Position numbers and translations under genes: made by a program
Assembly: GCA_032622095.1 (NCBI GenBank)
Contig: CP136066.1
Coordinates: 198,450,816-198,514,815 of the forward strand
Reading direction: 5' to 3'
DNA: 64,000 nt
Origin: Siphonodentalium dalli
Taxonomy: Eukaryota > Mollusca > Scaphopoda > Gadilida > Siphonodentaliidae
In this document: positions 1 to 10,961 of the stretch, piece after piece
How positions within the stretch are numbered: the stretch's first letter is position 1
How the letters are laid out: every line of letters begins with the position of its first letter
Notes under the pieces: generated by a model
Told to the model about the DNA's origin: nothing
Seen by the model: only the letters and a program-made list of their open reading frames with translations
Databases searched by the model: none

Positions 1-210
1 TACTTTATAAAAGTAACATAATTTTTTGCAAAACTCTCTGAAACCCCTGTTATCCATATACTGAACACATGTGTCTAAATGTATAACTTGGTGGCATCAT
101 GTTGGCATTTTATTTATTGACTTTACAGGTATATTGAATTTTTTTATCTCCTTACCAACATTTACTGAAATATATGTTCATAAATTGATAGAATTCCTGA
201 GATTTCAGTA
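1..210. other. No feature recognised
   Basis: AT-rich sequence without a recognisable gene or repeat. A short open frame here has no domain or codon signal that I can support. Confidence 0.5.
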
Positions 211-593
211 TCTCATATATATTTTGAAGACCTCTGTTTGTCTGTATGTTTGTCTGTCTGTCTGTCATTAATACAAATCTACGATTCTCGACCGATCGGG
301 ACGAGACTTGGTACGTGTGTGTAGTTTGACCAGGCGGTCGTCGTTGTCGTATTGGCGAGCCCGTGCGACGCCCGTGCAGCGCATGCGCAGACGAGATCTC
401 GGAAACGGGTGGAGCTATCGACTTGAAATTTGCTATGTGAATGTATCTTGCCCCGGATACAAATTTTATCGGGTCGCCGAGTCCGTGCGACGCCAGCTTC
501 GCGCATGCGCAGACCAGATTTCGGAAACGGTGGAGCTATCGACTTGAAATTTGGTTTTTGAATAGCCCGGACAACGTCGGGCTCATCGGCTAG
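211..593 (+). mobile_element. Helitron-like non-autonomous element, copy 1
   Basis: It begins with TCTCATATATATTTTGAAGA directly after an A. It ends with a GC-rich hairpin (AGCCCGGACAACGTCGGGCT at 563-582), about 7 bases before a terminal CTAG followed by T. A 5' TC, a 3' hairpin just inside CTRR, and insertion between A and T are the Helitron hallmarks. There are no terminal inverted repeats and no target duplication. Inside is a (TGTC)n stretch and two tandem copies of a unit containing GGAGCTATCGACTTGAAATT. There is no Rep or helicase coding, so it would depend on an enzyme supplied elsewhere. Confidence 0.7.
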
Positions 594-981
594 TCTCATA
601 TATATTTTGAAGACCTCTGTTTGTTTGTCTGTATGTATGTTTGTTTGTCTGTCATTTATACAAATCTACGATTCTCGATCGATCGGGACGAAACTTGTTA
701 CGTGTGTCTAGTTTGACCAGGCGGTCGACGTTGTCGTATTGGCGAGCCCGTGCGGCGCCCGCTTCGCGCATGCGCAGACGAGATCTCGGAAACGGGTGGA
801 GCTATCGACTTGAAATTTGCTATGTAAATTTCTCTTGCCCCGGATACGAATTTTATCGGGTCGCCGAGCCCGCGCGACGCCAGCTTCGCGCATGCACAGA
901 CCAGATCTCGGAAACGGGTGGAGCTATCGACTTGAAATTTGGTTTTTGAATAGCCCGGTCAACGTCGGGCTCATCGGCTGG
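594..981 (+). mobile_element. Helitron-like non-autonomous element, copy 2
   Basis: This is a head-to-tail second copy of the 211-593 element. It starts with the same TCTCATATAT sequence immediately after the CTAG of copy 1, with no spacer. It ends with the same hairpin (AGCCCGG...CCGGGCT type) and CTGG, which fits CTRR, followed by T. The two copies differ by scattered substitutions, so they are not an assembly echo. Head-to-tail tandems are a known product of rolling-circle transposition. Confidence 0.68.
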
Positions 982-1060
982 TTATAATATATTTATGTAA
1001 TTTCGGACCAATATCGAGGAATAATTCAGGCTCAGCTCACACTATTAACAATTTTATAAA

Positions 1061-1520
1061 AATGAGTTTTGACCTTTGACCTTGACCTCAAGATCATCTG
1101 GGTGAATTTAATGATTGGGTCTCACTCTTGTAATGTACGCTGATATATATAGAATACAATGATGTGGAATGTGGTGGCATTTAGTGAGCATGGAATTTTG
1201 CAATTATTCGGATGAACAACTGACTTTTTGAGCTTCAATATGAAAAGTTCTCAAGATCTTTGTAGATTTTGTTATAAAGGTGACTAATATGGCCTATTTG
1301 AAGTCATATTTCTGTAATTTTTATATGTATAAGTAATTTGTTGTCTTAAAAATGTTATAACTCATACCGCCAGTTAAAAATTGAAAATTTGACCTTTGAC
1401 CTTGACCTCAAGGTCATCAAGGTCACTTTCACGCTTGGGTCTCGCTCTTATATTGATCCCCATATCATGAACTATGTGTATACCAAGTTTCATGCTTTTA
1501 TCCAATTTTGCACACTTTGG
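1061..1520 (+). repeat. Diverged direct duplication carrying GACCTTGACCTCAAGGTCA
   Basis: Two blocks about 320 bases apart both contain GACCTTTGACCTTGACCTCA followed by a shared stretch (GGTCTC(A/G)CTCTT). The first block begins near 1071 and the second near 1391. GACCTTGACC-type motifs also occur inside the element at 43486-44886. No coding sense was found. Confidence 0.6.
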
Positions 1521-2689
1521 CCATTTTTGGGACCTTAGAGCCTCTACTAATACGGATTTGTGAATATGGAACAGTAATAACACTGTACTTCTTGGAACAA
1601 GCGTGTAATAATTGGTTTTCTGTGATGAAATGTCTGTAAAACATATCATGCAAACGTGCGGTGTATGAAAGTAACCTTAATCGAGCAGAATCCGATAGAT
1701 AGAGGTTCAATAGTACACACAACCTGCTTCAATAAACAGTTCGTTATATAGCGCTAAATTTTCCGGAATGTAATGACACGAAAAGATATCTATGTGATAA
1801 AATATTGATGATAATTTCACGATCAAATAGATTACGCGTCTAAAAAGTCATAACTTAGCTAGCGGAATGACGAAATCATCAATATTTAATGTAAACTGCA
1901 TTCATTTATCAACCCTGAAACCTTTGTCTGTATACTAGTTCGTTTGTCTTCTCGGATACCAATTACAACGGGGAAAATAATTTAAACAAAATCTGAGCAT
2001 GAATACGAAATTAATGATTTAAACTATAAAATTATGCTGAGTGCAGCTTCCAAACGCCAAAAGTGGTCGGGTATCCCTATTCATGGTAGAACAAGTTGAA
2101 ACCGAGTTGTTTTGAAGGGGTTTTTTTTTCAGCAAACGATTCATATTGGGTACCATTGTGATCAATTGGGACATTTGTAAAATTGTTAAAATAAATTAAT
2201 GTTTCGACCAAAAACGTGTTTGGGGTGGGGTAGCTAAAACCGTTAAAAATTTCTGTTAACGTCTTTCTACATATACTTGTCAGATAACCGCTACGCCATA
2301 TGGATTAAATATTTCGGCATTATATTGCAATATCCGTTGGATTATTAATGTTTGAAATACAATATTTCTGTGAAAAAGAGCGAATTTTTCAGCAAAAAAT
2401 AAATTATTCGGCTCCGAATGGCAGGAAAATCCAAAGTAGCCAACAGTTGTTCCTATCAAGTAAAGATATGGTATGATTTAGTAATTGTTACACCAACAAT
2501 GTTCCAATTAAGTTAGGACTTAGGGATCGCTTTACAAAAATCGATAATTTCTGGAAAAAGTCACTGTTGACAAAACTCATTGTTCGTTGATTTTCGGAAG
2601 GGGGTTTAATTAAATTTGTTGTTTGTTGAACATATTTGTCTCTTCAACTCTTAATGTAGTACCATCATGGGCTAACAGATAAAGAATAC
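1521..2689. other. No gene recognised
   Basis: AT-rich, with frequent stops in all frames. I see no repeat copy of another part of this window and no RNA gene. Confidence 0.5.
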
Positions 2690-2960
2690 CGCTAGAGATA
2701 GAGTTTTCCCCTTCCATTGAAAATAAACTGTAGTTTGAATTCTGTTGCATTCTGGGAGTCATAACGGGGGGATGATTTAATTATTTCAGCTATTTTTTAT
2801 TTCTTTATGTGCACCTTCTGAGGCACAAACGTTCCACGTGGTGATGAATTATAGATTTTAATAATATTTTATGTCATAGATTATTACTAAAACCGTATAT
2901 CAAGGCACTATAAAAAAATCGGTGACTCAAAATGTAAGTGTGCCTTTAATATGTCGATTG
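2690..2960 (-). mobile_element. MITE family D, truncated copy
   Basis: This matches one half of the family D element at 36613-37110. Shared blocks are TTCCATTGAAAATAA, a TTTATGTCATAGATTRTTA block and the terminal TCGGTGACTC block. The left part of the element is absent. Confidence 0.6.
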
Positions 2961-3223
2961 CGTGTGTGTTCTGAGCAATATCAATGGCCTACATGTAGTT
3001 AGTTATATTAATAGCGATCATGTCAGTGAAATATTTGGGATGAACGAAAATATCGAGAAAAATATTATTGAGCAAAAAAATAAAAACCGATCAGTGTGTG
3101 CATGTGTGCCCGTTACTATATTTAGTGCTATGTTCTAAAGAAACGGTTGTGAATCACGTGGTTTCGACGTTGGTGAGTACCACGCATTCAAAATGGCCGA
3201 GGCGAGCGCAAAACTGCACAAAC

Positions 3224-3305
3224 ATAATAAATGAGGAACTGACACAAAACATAATATATGAGGAACTGGCACAAAACATAATATATGAGGAACTGACACA
3301 AAACC
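3224..3305. repeat. 27-bp minisatellite, three units
   Basis: The unit contains GAGGAACTGRCACAAAACAT followed by AATATAT, and is repeated three times. Because 27 is a multiple of three, chance open frames cross it. Confidence 0.8.
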
Positions 3306-3656
3306 AGGCAATTCTTTAAGGATTTGCCATTTATAAATGGACAATCCGTACCTAAATGTTCATTAATTAATGGTCAAATCGACCACGCGTGGCACGCGAG
3401 CTTGGGATTATCCACTAAATCACGACATATATAGATAATCCTGCATATTAGCTTCATATTTAATCTGAAGGGTAATAACCTATAAAGAATGTACCTTTAC
3501 TAAATAACGGCGATTTGTATGAGAAGAAGTGTTTTTGACGAAATAACGGAGATATTTGAAGAAATGTTTTGACGAAATAACGGAAATATTTGAAGAAGTG
3601 TTTTTAAATGACAATATAGGTACGGATTGTCCATTTATTAATGGACAATCTTATTC
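3305..3656. mobile_element. Repeat family H, copy 1 (MITE-like)
   Basis: It begins CAGGCAATTCTTTAAGGATT and includes CCATTTATAAATGGACAATC, which recurs inverted near 3630-3650. It carries a palindromic CACGCGTGGCACGCG block and three tandem copies of a block reading GACGAAATAACGGAGATATT. The inverted copy is at 34380-34656. Confidence 0.6.
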
Positions 3657-3767
3657 ACATTAGGTGCACAAAACGCAGCATTTGGACTGTTACGAGCACA
3701 TGCTAGTTCATTTTTTAAAAGCAGTTGAAATCTTATTTGTTCGGAAATACTGAGTAGTTTTCTGTGA

Positions 3768-3862
3768 CATTCTGACCAAAGTTGCCAGTCGGAGGTTCGT
3801 GGAATACACCAGTCCATGCATCTAGTAGATTTCTTCGACTGACAACTTTGGTCAGAATGTTA
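3768..3862. repeat. Imperfect inverted repeat
   Basis: ACATTCTGACCAAAGTTG near 3768 pairs with CAACTTTGGTCAGAATGT near 3844, around a ~55-base loop. Confidence 0.7.
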
Positions 3863-4625
3863 GAGCAAACAACTGCGAGTTTGGAAACAAATGAGGTATC
3901 AGATTGTTTGAAAAATAGTATAGCATATGCTCGTAGTTGTCAAAATACTATGTGATATGTCATATCATAGTTTATTACTCTTCCTCGTTTCCGGTCGCGT
4001 TTTCGATCACCTCGACCATTTTGAGTGCGTGATATACTCATCAACTCGAAACCACGTGATTCCCCATGAAGATATATAGATATGGGATTTCAAAGTAAAT
4101 CCCCGACCACGGCGTATGTTCCCTTTCTTTGAGCAATCGATCTGATACGTCTTCGAAATGATCTCGATCAATTTGTGAGCGCCATTTCACACGATTACCG
4201 CATTGAATTTGATGGGAGCATTGCCTCAGGATATTATTCGGCCATAACCTTCTTTCTCAGCTGACTCAAAGTAAAGCTGGCGCCAGATACGCTCTCCGTG
4301 TATAGATCGCAGTTTTGGACCCAATGTGTATATAACAGGGATATAGGATTTTCCCTACAAAGATTTGGAGTAGTGACTCGTTAATTAACTCCGAATTTGT
4401 GTTCTGATCCCAGGGTCCGCGCATCCGCACTGTTTATACATTTATGTTGCTTGTATATAATACATTTGTAGAATTAATGGGTCACAATATAATAATATTG
4501 TTCAACAAACTCTAAATTTCCAATCACTAGATGGGCTCACTGCCGCCTACACTGTTCTAAATGTCGATCCCATCCATGCATGTACTATGCCCCGGTAACG
4601 TTGGTATATACAGTTCGGTTGGTGA
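3863..4625. other. No gene recognised
   Basis: Apart from the inverted arm at 4004-4068, this stretch shows no feature I can support. Confidence 0.45.
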
Positions 4626-5094
4626 CAGGGTTGGGCATCTTCAGCCCCAGTTGAAGGACTCTTCAGCGTAGCCGGAAAGATGTACAGACCAGACAGATGC
4701 CGACTCAAGGACAGCACATTCATGATGGTCAAGTGCAATGGCATAGTTTAAGACCCTTTCAACTCAATGTTGAATGTATTTATTGTTTGCTTGTTTTTAT
4801 TCGTTCCTTGTTATATGTTATATGTTATACAGTGATGTTTTTATTCAATAAAATTTTATATTTTAATTTAATTTATTTCATTATTTATTGCTGTGGATAG
4901 TGTGGGATCAAAATGGTTGGAAACTAAAAATTGCAATCAGATGTAATCAAAAAGTAATCGATTACATATTACTAAAGTAATTGTAATCGTAATCGATTAC
5001 ATTTTAAATAATGTAATCAGTAATCGTAATCATGTAAATCCATAGTAATTTCAATCGTAATCGATTACGTTGGTATGTAATCACCCCAACCCTG
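4626..5094 (+). mobile_element. Internally deleted hAT transposon
   Basis: The element starts CAGGGTTGGG and ends CCCCAACCCTG, giving a 10-bp terminal inverted repeat of the hAT type. The 8 bases on the left (GTTGGTGA) and right (GCTGGTGT) match at 6 of 8 positions, consistent with an aged hAT 8-bp target duplication. Directly inside the 5' end lies the C-terminal part of a transposase. The 3' portion (4940-5080) holds repeated TAATCGATTAC motifs that look like subterminal transposase-binding repeats. Confidence 0.65.
4641..4751 (+). pseudogene. hAT transposase C-terminal fragment
   Basis: In frame from 4641 to the TAA at 4749-4751 the sequence encodes about 36 residues. It includes SAPVEGLFSVAGKMYRPDRC, then RLKDSTFMMVKCNG. 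This is the conserved core of the hAT-family C-terminal dimerisation domain (usual pattern SAPVERLFS.AG......R..L). hAT transposases cut and paste DNA in the nucleus and are normally 500-700 residues. Here the catalytic RNase H-like region and the BED zinc finger are missing because the 5' end of the element abuts this fragment. There is no usable start codon, and an in-frame TGA lies just upstream at 4623-4625. It is a dead remnant. Confidence 0.8.
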
Positions 5095-5097
5095 GCT

Positions 5098-5860
5098 GGT
5101 GTTATTCTGTGGGTTTTTTCGTATACGTGCATAGCGAATTCTACCATAGCGTATTGGTTGACATATTCACTTCCGCCTTAGCTAGCAACTCATCAGATCA
5201 GTCATGGATGTAGAGGGGTATTCGCAGCATTGTATAATACCCCTGTCCATGGTCATTCTGCTAGGAGAGGTGCGGTCGATGTTTTTTATTTTGCGTACCT
5301 GCGGAACCGGCGTATTTTCGGGGGTAACAGTGTCCTTTCCACCCGAGCTATCGCCTTGTGGATTGGAACTGTGGTACACAGGTCTATTTTGCACGATGGT
5401 GTATACATGAACCAACTCGTTCGGACACTGAGGGCGGTACGGTCGGCGGGTGTTATTCTCTGTGTCTTGTGTACAAGCATAGCGAAGTAAACCGCAACGT
5501 TTGAGTTTGAGTATTCATTTCAGCTATGGCTAGCAACTTTCTCGATAGCACATGGGTACAGAGGGGTATCCGCTGCATGATATGATGTCCCTTTCCGTGG
5601 CCAGACAGCTAGGAGAGGTGCGGTCGGTGCCTTTTTATTTTGCGTACCTGGCGGAACCGGTCGCAATTTAGGGGTTAACAGTGTTGTTTCCACTCGAGCT
5701 ATCGACTTGTGGGGTTGGTACACACAGGTTTATTCAGCACGATAGTCCATGACACATCTCGCTCGGGCCACTGGGGCGGTACGGTCGGTTCGGTCGGTCC
5801 ATGACACATCTCGCTCGGGTCACTGGGGCGGTACGGTCGGGTGCGGTCGGTAGCGGTATA
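5098..5860. repeat. Tandem repeat, ~350-bp unit, two and a part copies
   Basis: Unit 1 starts near 5098 and unit 2 near 5448. They share GTGTTATTCT at the start, AGAGGGGTAT, CTAGGAGAGGTGCGGTCG, TTTTATTTTGCGTACCTG and the end GGCGGTACGGTCGG. A shorter 50-base unit (CATGACACATCTCGCTCGGG) is repeated at 5746-5855. The overlapping open frames on both strands follow the repeat and look non-coding. Confidence 0.75.
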
Positions 5861-5956
5861 TATCCGTATTAGGTGCACAAAGTTCGTCAATAACGTGGCT
5901 AGAAGATCTCTGTTCATGACGGATCAGATTGTCTTCTGTTCAAAATAACCAGTATC

Positions 5957-6172
5957 TTAACCCTTTCAGTGCCAAGTCCGATTTTTGTATCAACCCATAT
6001 TTCCTTGATCATTTTTCAAATTTATTGATTATAATAATGTGATACATTGATGGAAATAGCTCTAAGAGCTCTTTCCATCAACGTATCACATTATTATAAT
6101 CAACAAATTTGAAAAATGATCAAGGAAATATGGTTTGAAAAAAAAAATCGGACTTGGCACTGAAAGGGTTAA
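5957..6172. mobile_element. Palindromic TTAA MITE (piggyBac-like)
   Basis: TTAA-CCCTTTCAGTGCCAAGTCC at the left is mirrored by GGACTTGGCACTGAAAGGG-TTAA at the right, and almost the whole 208 bases fold back on themselves. The TTAA duplication and CCCTTT ends are those of piggyBac-type elements. There is no coding capacity. Confidence 0.8.
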
Positions 6173-6416
6173 TATATCATGGCTATTGTTCACCTTATTA
6201 TTCCGCGAGGCCGACTCGCAGGCGATCCCGATGTGAACAACATACTCAACCTTTTAAGACTTCAATAAATCAACTCGGACCTTGTCCGCTGTTTATAGAT
6301 GTTTGCGGTAACGGATTGTCACGAACGGCCCACTTTGACATGATCGTGGCTTCGCTTCTAACCAGTACAGCTAGGTCACTGGCACAAAATGGCGTCATAA
6401 CACTGATCATGCTCAT
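6173..6416. other. Short spacer without recognised feature
   Basis: A chance open frame crosses it from the flanking MITE. No domain was recognised. Confidence 0.4.
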
Positions 6417-6827
6417 TTAACCCTTTACCCAACAAACCGGCCAAAACCGGCCAAAACCGGCCAAATAAAGCTTCAACAGCCTAAAATATCTTCGGTCTGT
6501 CTCAATAGAACCATACAAATATGGATATCATTGGAACCGGCTCCTTGACCACATTGTGATAGTTACAGTTATGCCCTGTGCCAATTCATTCTCTTATATA
6601 TGCGAGTCGACCATAGGTCGCCTCGCATATATAAGAGAATGCATTGGCCTAAAAAAAATCTTTTTTTTAACACTTTTTACCATTTTTTCTTACATTCTTT
6701 AACAATTTTATAATTTTTAATGTGTTAAGCCAATGCATTCTCTTATATATGCGAGGCGACCTATGGTCGACTCGCATATATAAGAGAATGCATTGGCACA
6801 GGGCCGTTCTGTTGGGTAAAGGGTTAA
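6417..6827 (+). mobile_element. Family A TTAA element with twin palindromes, copy A1
   Basis: TTAA flanks both ends and the short inverted ends are CCCTTTACCCAACA and TGTTGGGTAAAGGG, a piggyBac-like signature. A 145-base left arm contains three CCGGCCAAAA units. Next comes a core (about 6573-6803) bounded by CCCTGTGCCAAT and GCATTGGCACAGGG. Each end of the core is a ~69-bp near-perfect palindrome (ATTCTCTTATATATGCGAG and its complement around GTCGACCATAGGTCGC), and the two palindromes are in mirror orientation. The right arm is only ~20 bases. No transposase is encoded. Confidence 0.85.
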
Positions 6828-6975
6828 ATGAGTGCATATGAAGCAATGAACCCTCATCCTGAGTCCGTACTTCCATAACTCTGATATATATACATCTAAG
6901 ACAGGGTTCCTAACTACCGAAATATAGTATTACCACATATCCTCAAAACCGTGTCCAGAAATGCATCAATATACG

Positions 6976-7352
6976 AAGGTGACACCTTTCGCATATCATC
7001 AGTCATCATTCCAACAACCACAACATTTAGTGAAGTGCCGCTTCATTTATCAGAATCAATTAATTGCCAAAAATAACCCTAACCACTGTCAACAATAGTA
7101 TAAAATTGCCCAAAAAGTGTTATATATCGACATTTTGTTAAAAGTAATTTGGTGTCGAGAGTATGTCGGTCGGCATTCGTCGACTTTTGCCAGGTCGCCA
7201 AACGTACCAGTGGTGAAAATAACAGATTTCAAAAATCGATATCTAATAACTGAGCTTTGATGGGTGGATTCCTCGACTCGAGTCAAATATTTGTTACCCC
7301 CAAAGCCAAAGAAATAGTAATTTAGTGGCGTTTAATCGGATTGTGCATCTTG
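6976..7352 (-). mobile_element. MITE family C, copy C1
   Basis: It shares CATATCATCAG, GAGCTTTGATGGGTGG, CGACTCGAGTCAAATATTT and AAAGAAATAGTAATTT with the other family C copies. The left end is degenerate. Confidence 0.7.
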
Positions 7353-7842
7353 AAATACTACTGATAATAATTACGAATAGAGTACCACGTCACTTGTATT
7401 TGTGTTCTTTCTATCAGTTGTCGTTTTTGCCATATACGTAGTTACGATTACGGTTTCTAGAAGCCAAGGATGGGCACGCGAGCTTTGCATACAATCATCG
7501 AGTTCACCACTGACTATGACTCAATAACAACATAATTAAGCATAAAATAATCATGGCAAACAGACTACATCAGCTTACTGTGAGTGGCAAGAATTTTAAA
7601 CAGCATTATTTTCTCACAAACAGACTCGTAGTAGTCAATTCTGCGAAAAGGTTTCTGGACTGTCCGATAACTTTAAGACTATAAGCTCTTCATATTTCTT
7701 ATCAGTGGTAGTTCATTATTCGAAATCACGGTGGGGAATCACGTGGTTTCGATGTGATGAGTATCACGTATTCAAAATGGACGAGGCGACCAAGCGGTGA
7801 AAATGTTAGGAATCTTTACGTAATGGTATAGATCAGACCAGC
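7353..7842. other. Mostly featureless; solitary inverted-pair arm at 7730-7796
   Basis: 7730-7796 matches the arms of the 3148-4068 structure (GGGGAATCACGTGGTTTCGA, then CAAAATGGACGAGGCGA). Nothing else was recognised. Confidence 0.55.
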
Positions 7843-10225
7843 GTTGAGAGGGGACATAACTCTATCCTACAGAATGCGCCCAGTCTTGTGACAAGGGATC
7901 GTTAAAGTTTTACTTGGTGGTATAGCTACATGTAGGTCAAGCCGACGTGCGATGAGACAGAACATGCACTATCTACATGTAGGTCAGAACGACATATGGG
8001 TGAGACAGGACACTATCTTGTATAATGCGTCCGGTCGTATATAAGGCAAGGGGTCGATACAGTTTTATGTGGTGTTATAGCTACATGTAGGTCAGGCCGA
8101 CGTAGTGACGACGCAGAACACTATCTTGTATAATGCGTCCACTCCTGTGACAAGGGATCGTTACAGTGTTACGTGGTGGTACAGCTACATGCATGTAAGG
8201 CCTGCGTACGATGAGAGTGAACACTATCTCATATAATCCGTCCACTCTTGTGACAAGGGGTCATTACATTTTTGCGTGGTTGTATAGCTACATGTATATG
8301 TCAGGCCGGGTGCGATGAGTCAGAACACTATCTTGTATAATGCGTCCAGTCTTATGGCAAAGAATGTTTATAGTTTCACGTGGTCGTATATCTACATGTA
8401 GGTCAGGCCGGCATATCGATGAGACAGAACACTATCTTGTATAATGCGTCCAGTCGTATATGGCAATGGGTCGTTACAGATTTGCATGGTGGTATAGCTA
8501 CATGTAAGTCCGGCCGGCGTGCGATGAAATAGAACAGTATTTTCTATAATGCGTCCAATCCTATATGGCAAGGAATATTTACAGTGTTACATGGTGGTAT
8601 AGCTACATGAGGTCAGTCCGACGTGTGATGAGGCAGAACACTATCTTGTAGAATGCGTCTTATGGCGAGAAATCTGTAATTTTACGTGGCGGTATAGCTA
8701 CATGTAGGTCAGACCGGCGTGCGATGAGTCAGAACACTATCTTGTATAATGCGTCCAGTCTTGTGGCAAAGAATGTTTATAGTTTTACGTGGTGGTATAG
8801 CTACATGTAGGTCAAGCCGGCGTGCGATGAGTCAGAACAATATCTTGTTTAATGCGGCCAGTCTTATGGCAAAGAATGTTTATAGTTTTACGTGGTGATA
8901 TAGCTACATGTATTGGTCAGACCGACGTGCGATGAGACAGAACACTATCTTATAGAATGCGTCATGTGGCAAGGGGTCGTTACAGTGTTATGTGGTGGTA
9001 TGTCTACATGTAGGTCAGGCCGTGTGAGATGAGTCAGAACACTATCTCATATAATGCGTTCAGTCTTGTGACAAGGGATCATTACAGTGTTACGTGGTGG
9101 TATAGCTACATGTAGGTCAGGCCGACGTGCGATGAGACAGCACACTATCTTATATAATGTGTCCAGTCTTGTGACAAGGGATCATTACAATTTTACGTGT
9201 TGGTATAGCTACATGTAGATCAGACCGACGTGCGATGAGACAGAACACTATATTGTATAATGCGTCCAGTCTTGTGACAAGGTATCATTACATTTTTACG
9301 TGGTGGTATAGCTACATGTATGTCAGGCCGACGTGCGATGAGACAGAACACTATCTTATATAATGCATCCAGTCTTGTGACAAAGGATCGTTACAGTTTT
9401 AAGTGGTGGTATAGCTACATGTAGGTCAGGCCGACGTGTGATGAGACAGAACACTATATTGTATAATGCATCTAGTCTTGTGACAAGGAATGTTTACAGT
9501 TTTGCGTGGTGGTATAGCTACATGTATAGGTCAGGCGGACGTGCGATGGGTCAGAACACTATTTTGTATCATGCGTCCAGTCTTATTGCAAGGAATGTTT
9601 ACAGTTTTGCGTGGTGGTATAGCTACATGTATAGGTCAGGCCGGCGTGCGATGGGTCAGAACACTATTTTGTATCATGCGTCCAGTCTTATTGAAAAAGG
9701 AATGTTTACAGTTTTGCGTGGTGGTATAGCTACATGTATAGGTCAGGCCGACGTGCGGTGGGTCAGAACACTATTTTGTATCATGCGTCCAGTCTTATTG
9801 CAAGGAATGTTTACAGTTTTGCGTGGTGGTATAGCTACATGTATAGGTCAGGCCGACGTGCGATGGGTCAGAACACTATTTTGTATCACGAATGCGTCCA
9901 GTCTTATTGCAAGGAATGTTTACAGTTTTGCGTGGTGGTATAGCTACATGTATAGGTCAGGCCGACGTGCGATGGGTCAGAACACTATTTTGTATTATGC
10001 GTCCAGTCTTATTGCAAGGAATGTTTACAGTTTTGCGTGGTGGTATAGCTACATGTATAGGTCAGGCCGACGTGCGATGGGTCAGAACACTATTTTGTAT
10101 CATGCGTCCAGTCTTATTGCAAGGAATGTTTACAGTTTTGCGTGGTGGTATAGCTGCATGTAGGTCAGACTGGCGTAGTGACGACACAGAACACTATCTT
10201 GTATAATGCGCCCAGTCTTGTGACA
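7843..10225. repeat. ~105-bp satellite array, about 22 units
   Basis: The unit runs GTGGTGGTATAGCTACATGT, then AGGTCAGGCCGACGTGCGAT, GAGACAGAACACTATCTTGT, ATAATGCGTCCAGTCTTGTG and an ACAAGG...TTACAGTTTT block. Units before about 9430 vary in length and sequence. The last seven (9490-10160) are nearly identical, almost all exactly 105 bases, and carry TATTGCAAGGAATGTTTACA instead of the ACAAGGGATCG variant. A 241-codon open frame at 9438-10163 is a by-product of the 35-codon period (see findings). No start context or homology supports a gene. Confidence 0.92.
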
Positions 10226-10562
10226 GTTTTATGGTATAGTACACCCAGCCCCCCCCCCCCGCCCCCCACACACACACCCCCTCACACCGGTCCCTGCTTG
10301 TATATTCGTTCAGTCTGCTCATATCGCACAAGAGAGACAAATTGACCGTTTTTCCTAGTCTGCTGTTAATTTCCCCTCGAGCCGGATTCCTCGACCGTTT
10401 TCTGTCAGCGCGGGATCGTGGCCGGCCCCGGGGAGTGACGGGCGTAAATATTAGTACAATAAACGGCCAATATTATGAACGATATGGATCATTATAATCT
10501 CGAACAGATAGAGTCAACAGCCAATATACAAACAGCATCGATTATAGCGCAGTTCCTACCTT
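10226..10562. other. Low-complexity C-rich tract, then featureless
   Basis: A run of C (about 10247-10260) followed by CACACACACCCCC borders the satellite array. The rest shows nothing recognisable. Confidence 0.6.
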
Positions 10563-10961
10563 TTAACCCTTTACCCAACAAACCGGCCAAAACCGGCCAA
10601 ATAAAGCTTCAACAGCCTAAAATATCTTCGGTCTGTCTCAATAGAACCATACAAATATGGATATCATTGGAACCGGCTCCTTGACCACATTGTGATAGTT
10701 ACAGTTATGCCCTGTGCCAATGCATTCTCTTATATATGCGAGTCGACCATAGGTCGCCTCGCATATATAAGAGAATGCATTGGCCTAAAAAAAATCTTTT
10801 TTAACACTTTTTACCATTTTTTCTTACATTCTTTAACAATTTTATAATTTTTAATGTGTTAAGCCAATGCATTCTCTTATATATGCGAGGCGACCTATGG
10901 TCGACTCGCATATATAAGAGAATGCATTCGCACAGGGCCCTTCTGTTGGGTAAAGGGTTAA
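10563..10961 (+). mobile_element. Family A element, copy A2
   Basis: Complete TTAA-flanked copy with both palindromes. It has two CCGGCCAAA units rather than the three of A1, and is otherwise very close to A1. Confidence 0.85.

Larger units (their letters stand above)
3148..4068. repeat. Inverted pair with nested repeats
   Basis: The segment 3148-3212 (GAATCACGTGGTTTCGA, then CATTCAAAATGGCCGAGGCG) recurs in inverted orientation at about 4004-4068. The pair bounds a ~0.9-kb block that holds a 27-bp minisatellite, family H copy 1 and a separate inverted repeat. A solitary arm of the same sequence lies at 7730-7796. This could be a TIR element of unknown class. Confidence 0.55.
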
